Below are positions 59,913 to 64,000 of a stretch of DNA of 64,000 nt, piece after piece (position 1 is the first letter of the stretch; each line of letters opens with the position of its first letter). This DNA comes from Acidobacteriota bacterium (GTDB lineage Bacteria > Acidobacteriota > Blastocatellia > Pyrinomonadales > Pyrinomonadaceae), in assembly GCA_019239425.1 (NCBI GenBank), contig JAFAZX010000027.1, forward strand, positions 1-64,000, in the 5' to 3' direction. The notes under the pieces are model-generated. The model made no database searches. It had not been told where the DNA came from and saw only the letters and a program-made list of their open reading frames with translations. A program made the translations under genes and the position numbers.

Positions 59913-61319
59913 TCAGCTTGTCGGCCTATCGGTCGGCGGGAGGGTGGCGCTGAAGTCTTCGAGCAGGCGCTCGGCGTACGCGCGGAGCAGGTGCTCGACG
60001 CGCGCGGGGTCGTGCGAGGCGACGAGGAGGCCGACGTGGTGGCGCTTGTGGAGGCGGAAGACGATCTCGGGGTCGTCGTAGTGCGAGGTGTCGGGCCACT
60101 CCTGGCGCGCGAGCGAGATGACGATGCCGGCGTAGTCGTCGCGCGCGGGCGGCAGCTCGTAGTGGCCGTGCTCGCCCGCGACCTCGATGCGCGCCCACTC
60201 GCGCCAGAGGTTGACGCCGCGCGCGGCCTCGACCGTCTCGGCGATGTTGGCGCCGCCGACGCGCGCCGCCGTTTCGAGGAAGTAGAAGCGGCCGTCGCCC
60301 CCCTGTATGAACTCGGTGTGCGTCACGCCGCGCACCAGCCCGAGCGTGCGGATGAGTTCGTGGTTGAGTAGTTCGAGCGCCTGCGCCTCGGCCGACTGGC
60401 GCGGGACGGTGCGCGTCATGAAGACGCCGCCGCCGTGCGCGACCGTCATCGGCGGCTGGCCGTACTTGCTGACCGCCGTAAACACGGTCTCGCCCTGCCA
60501 GACGACCGAGTCGACGTGGAAGATGTCGCCGGGGATGAACTGCTCGATGAGGTAGAAGGACTGCCGGTCGCCTAACTCTTCGAGGTGCGGCCAGAGCTCT
60601 TCCGCAGATTTCACCTTCCTGATGCCGACGGCCGAGGCCTCGGAGCGCGGCTTCAAGACCCAGGGCGGCGCGACGCGCTCGGTGAACTCGCGGACGCGCT
60701 CGTGGTTGAGGGCGTGGACGAACTCTGGGACGAGGACGCCGTGGTCGCGCGCCTTGACGCGCATGGCGAGCTTGTCGCGGAAGTAGCGGGCGGTGGTGTC
60801 GCCCATGCCGGGGATGCGCAGGTGCTCACGGAGGCTGGCGGCCGTCTCCACGTCGAAGTCGTCGAGGGGGACGACGCGGTCGATCTCGCGCGTGCGTGCG
60901 ATGAAGCTGACGCCCTTCGTCACGTCTTCGAGCTTGTAGCCTTCGGGCAGGTAGAAGAACTCGTCCACGGACTCGCGCGGCCAGTCGGCGTCTTTGAGCT
61001 TCTCCATCGTAACGACGAGGACGCGGCAGCCCTGCCGCTTGCACTCGCGCATGAACTCCTGCCCCTTCTCGAAGGTGGCGATGCAGAGGACGGTGAGCGG
61101 TCGCTTCTCGGACAAAGGCGGACTCCCCCGGAAATTTTTCAGAAGACCGTAGAACTCAAGAGGCCGGAACGCACGACGGATGATAGCGCATCCCGGCCCG
61201 AGTGCAACAAGCGCGCCGCCGCGGGTGGCGGATTCGCGGGCGCCGCGCGAAATGTCTTGACTGGCGGGAGAGTTCGTTATACCTTCCCCACGCTTCAGAG
61301 CATTCACCGTCACCGGCAC
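59913..61319 (-). CDS. ATP-grasp domain protein (true start probably internal)
   Basis: PPWVLKPRSEASAVGIRKV...FYFLETAARVGGANIAETVEAARG. Confidence 0.85.
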   Translation of the reverse strand: MPVTVNALKRGEGITNSPASQDISRGARESATRGGALVALGPGCAIIRRAFRPLEFYGLLKNFRGSPPLSEKRPLTVLCIATFEKGQEFMRECKRQGCRVLVVTMEKLKDADWPRESVDEFFYLPEGYKLEDVTKGVSFIARTREIDRVVPLDDFDVETAASLREHLRIPGMGDTTARYFRDKLAMRVKARDHGVLVPEFVHALNHERVREFTERVAPPWVLKPRSEASAVGIRKVKSAEELWPHLEELGDRQSFYLIEQFIPGDIFHVDSVVWQGETVFTAVSKYGQPPMTVAHGGGVFMTRTVPRQSAEAQALELLNHELIRTLGLVRGVTHTEFIQGGDGRFYFLETAARVGGANIAETVEAARGVNLWREWARIEVAGEHGHYELPPARDDYAGIVISLARQEWPDTSHYDDPEIVFRLHKRHHVGLLVASHDPARVEHLLRAYAERLLEDFSATLPPTDRPTS

Positions 61320-61506
61320 GGGTCAAACCTGACTCTGGCCCCTGCCCGGTTTCCCGTTCCGACGACGTTCCGCCCCATTCTCACGAAACCGGCCGAGGTA
61401 GACGTGTCTCGTAGTCTCTGTCAACAGCCTCGCCGGGGCGGCCCAAAGGGAGGACTGGCCCCGCTGGACACAACCACCTGAACTTCACGAAAGAAAGGAA
61501 CGACCC

Positions 61507-61884
61507 ATGATCATCAACAACCTTGGTGTGCTACAACTCAATAAGATCGATCCCAGCGCCGGCGGAAGCGGCTGCAACACGGAACGTGTAGCCCACAGCA
61601 TGGCCTTCGTCGTCACCAGCAACGACGGGATGGAGACCTCCGGCAAGCTGGAGAACGCGCAGTACGCGCAGTTCTCTCCGCAGGGGCAGCCACCCTACAC
61701 CGTCAAGGTGGGCTACCAGAACTGGTCGTACCAGACCACCGTGCAGGGGCTCACTTCCGGCGAGTACGCCATCAGCTTCACGACGATCTTCCCGTCGGGG
61801 ACGGGCTACTTCGGCAACGGCGCGCAGTCCTTCGTCAACAAGCTGGCCGGCAGGGGCGCGGTGACCGGCGCGGCCGACGAGTAG
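61507..61884 (+). CDS. small hypothetical protein
   Basis: 125 aa, RBS GAAAGGAACG. Confidence 0.65.
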   Translation: MIINNLGVLQLNKIDPSAGGSGCNTERVAHSMAFVVTSNDGMETSGKLENAQYAQFSPQGQPPYTVKVGYQNWSYQTTVQGLTSGEYAISFTTIFPSGTGYFGNGAQSFVNKLAGRGAVTGAADE

Positions 61885-61994
61885 GCCCCTCCGCCAGCGC
61901 GAAACAGACTTGCCCTCTTAGCACAACCTCACCACCCTAAACACCAACGCGGGCGGGGGCGGCCGCCCCCCGCCCTCCGAGGCACGAGAATTCG

Positions 61995-63587
61995 ATGGAC
62001 GACATCACGTCCGCGCTCGAAGCCGCCGCCGGCCACTTCGGCGCGGGCCGCTTCGCGGAGGCGGAGGCGGCCTGCCGCGCAACCCTTCTGCTTGAGCCGG
62101 GGAACGCTTCGGCCCTGCACCTGTTCGCGCACGTCGCACTCCGCACGGGCCGCCCGCGCGAGGCGGCCGGCGCACTCTCCGAAGCGGCCGCGCAGTACCC
62201 GGACTCGCCCGAACTGCAACTGAACCTCGGCGTGGCGCTGAAGGCCGCGGGCGACCTAGAAAGCGCGGCGACGGCCTACGCGCGGGCCGTCGCGCTGCGG
62301 CCCGAATGGCCCGAGGCGCACTACAACCTCGCCGCGGCGCTGCACGCGCAAGGCCACACGGGCGAGGCGGTCGCCTCTTACGCGAAGGCCCTGGCGCTCA
62401 GGCCCGCTTGGCCCGAGGCACTCAACGGCCTCGGCGTGGCGCTGCTCGACGCGGGCGAGACGGAGAAGGCGGCGGAAGCCTTCGAAGAGGCGACCGCCTT
62501 AAGGCCGGGCTGGTTCCTGCCCCTTTACAACCTCGGTAAAGTCGCCTACGTACAGGGCCGGATGCGCGCGGCGGCCGACCTCTTCCGTGAAGCCGCCGCC
62601 GCGGAGCCGGGCTTCTACCAGCCACACCTCGACCTCGCGGTGACGCTGCTCAGGCTGGGCGAGTTCGAGGAGGGCTGGCGCGAGTATGAATGGAGGTGGG
62701 GCGGGCGTGCGCCTGAGGCGGCGGGCCTAAGCGCGCCTTTGTGGGACGGCTCGCCACTCGCGGGGCGCACGCTGCTGCTCTGGGCCGAGCAGGGGCTTGG
62801 CGACACGATACAGTTCTCGCGCTACGTGCCGCTGATACGCAAGGACGGGGGGCGCATCCTCCTCCGCACGCAGCGTCAGCTCGCGCGGCTGCTTGAGAAC
62901 CTGCCGGGCGTTGACGCGGTCGTCGGTGAGGACGAAGAGGCGCCCGCCGACTTTCAACTGCCTCTGCTGAGCCTCGCGCGCGTCTTCGGCACGACGGCCG
63001 AAACGATTCCCGACACAGTCCCCTATCTCTCCGCCCCAACACGCGACCAGGAGGCGGCAGCGGAGTTGCTCGCGGGCGCGGGGGCCGGCCTGCGCGTCGG
63101 CATCGTCTGGGCGAGCGGCACGGGCTACCTCGGACACGAGGCGCGCGACTGCCGCCCGGCGGACTTCGCAAGCCTCGCGCGCGTCCCCGGCGTTCGCCTG
63201 TTCGGCCTGCAATTCGGGGCGGCGCGCGGCGAGTTGAGCGAGGGCCTCGGCCCCGAAGCCGTAGACCTTTCGGGCGCCGTCGGCGACTTCGCCACGACGG
63301 CCGCCTTCGTCGAGCGGATGGACTTAATCATTACGGTGGACACGGCGATGGCGCACCTGGCGGGCGCGCTCGGCCGGCCGGTCTGGGTGCTGCTCAACGG
63401 ACGCGCGGACTGGCGCTGGATGGAGTCGCGTGAGGACTCGCCCTGGTATCCGACGATGCGGCTCTTTCGCCAGTCGTCGCCGGGCGGCTGGGCGGGCGTG
63501 TTCGGGCGCGTCGAGTCGGCGCTCGACGCGCTGGCGCGTCAGGCGCGGCCCGTTTCGAGTTCGAGCAGTTCGGCGACCTCACGCTGA
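61995..63587 (+). CDS. TPR protein with glycosyltransferase-like C-terminal domain
   Basis: TPR repeats; WRWMESREDSPWYPTMRLFRQ. Confidence 0.85.
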   Translation: MDDITSALEAAAGHFGAGRFAEAEAACRATLLLEPGNASALHLFAHVALRTGRPREAAGALSEAAAQYPDSPELQLNLGVALKAAGDLESAATAYARAVALRPEWPEAHYNLAAALHAQGHTGEAVASYAKALALRPAWPEALNGLGVALLDAGETEKAAEAFEEATALRPGWFLPLYNLGKVAYVQGRMRAAADLFREAAAAEPGFYQPHLDLAVTLLRLGEFEEGWREYEWRWGGRAPEAAGLSAPLWDGSPLAGRTLLLWAEQGLGDTIQFSRYVPLIRKDGGRILLRTQRQLARLLENLPGVDAVVGEDEEAPADFQLPLLSLARVFGTTAETIPDTVPYLSAPTRDQEAAAELLAGAGAGLRVGIVWASGTGYLGHEARDCRPADFASLARVPGVRLFGLQFGAARGELSEGLGPEAVDLSGAVGDFATTAAFVERMDLIITVDTAMAHLAGALGRPVWVLLNGRADWRWMESREDSPWYPTMRLFRQSSPGGWAGVFGRVESALDALARQARPVSSSSSSATSR

Positions 63588-64000
63588 AGCGCGGGCCAGC
63601 CCGGCTCCTCACGCCGCGCGGCGACCGCGCGCGCGCGGCGGCGGAAGTGGTCGTCGATGTAGCCGGCCGGCTTCAACTCGGCCTCCGGGTAGAGCCTCCG
63701 CAGCGCCGCACGGAGCGGCTCCTCGCTCTCGACCAACTCTTCAAAATTCAAGACCTCCGCGCTCAGCGCGTCGAGCGCCCGCTCGGCCCTGATGAGTCCG
63801 CGGATGAGCCCCCTCGTCGTCGGCCCTTCGCCCGGCGCGGCGTGGTGCGGGTAGAGCCAGCCGTGTGCCGTCATGGCCCGCGCCACCTCCGCCAGGGGGC
63901 GGCGTATGCGCAGCACGGGCAGACGCCTACGCGCGAGCCAGCCGGAGACGACGAAGGGCTGCACCACGTCTTTGTAGACGCGGCCGCGCGGCCGCACCAC
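63539..64000 (-). CDS. sulfotransferase-like or hypothetical (truncated at window edge)
   Basis: ORF runs off the window; VVSGWLARRRLPVLRIRRPLAEVARAM. Confidence 0.45.
   Translation of the reverse strand: MVRPRGRVYKDVVQPFVVSGWLARRRLPVLRIRRPLAEVARAMTAHGWLYPHHAAPGEGPTTRGLIRGLIRAERALDALSAEVLNFEELVESEEPLRAALRRLYPEAELKPAGYIDDHFRRRARAVAARREEPGWPALQREVAELLELETGRA

Overview
GC-rich bacterial chromosome segment. Gene content suggests Acidobacteriota, possibly Blastocatellia-like; this is inference only. Most of the window is ordinary housekeeping: aconitase, GatB, MtnA, CoaBC, Dtd, Apt, aldehyde dehydrogenase, HemQ-like, UDP-sugar enzymes, an ABC exporter with a TesA-like protein, XerD. Many dispersed intergenic hairpin repeats are interspersed. 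The standout is ~40.0-48.9 kb. A strong sigma70-like promoter and a leader with an intrinsic terminator precede a same-strand array of 32 hand-folded tRNA genes whose anticodons cover all 20 amino acids. The array is interrupted by a conserved hypothetical gene and an HNH endonuclease gene. It ends at a TROVE/Ro60 (Rsr-like) gene. Immediately downstream lie five tandem RNAs sharing a Y-RNA-like core (5' GNCGAATG ... 3' CYTGTCGNC), an 8-bp inner helix and a TACAT motif. These form a graded series from bare stem-loops (Y1, Y2), through a T-arm plus a capped permuted acceptor-like stem (Y3, Y4), to a complete circularly permuted tRNA-Gly(TCC)-like domain fused to the Y stem (Y5). A DIP1984-family gene, a possible further tRNA-like RNA, two proteins sharing a C-terminal WVEPDLKPL motif, a 2OG-Fe(II) oxygenase, a HEPN-like protein and a HicBA module follow. 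Other items: a CfrBI-like restriction-modification pair, a probable leaderless mRNA at overlapping divergent start codons, and identical inverted copies of hairpin repeats. All folds, anticodons and family names were read by eye; no searches or computations were run.
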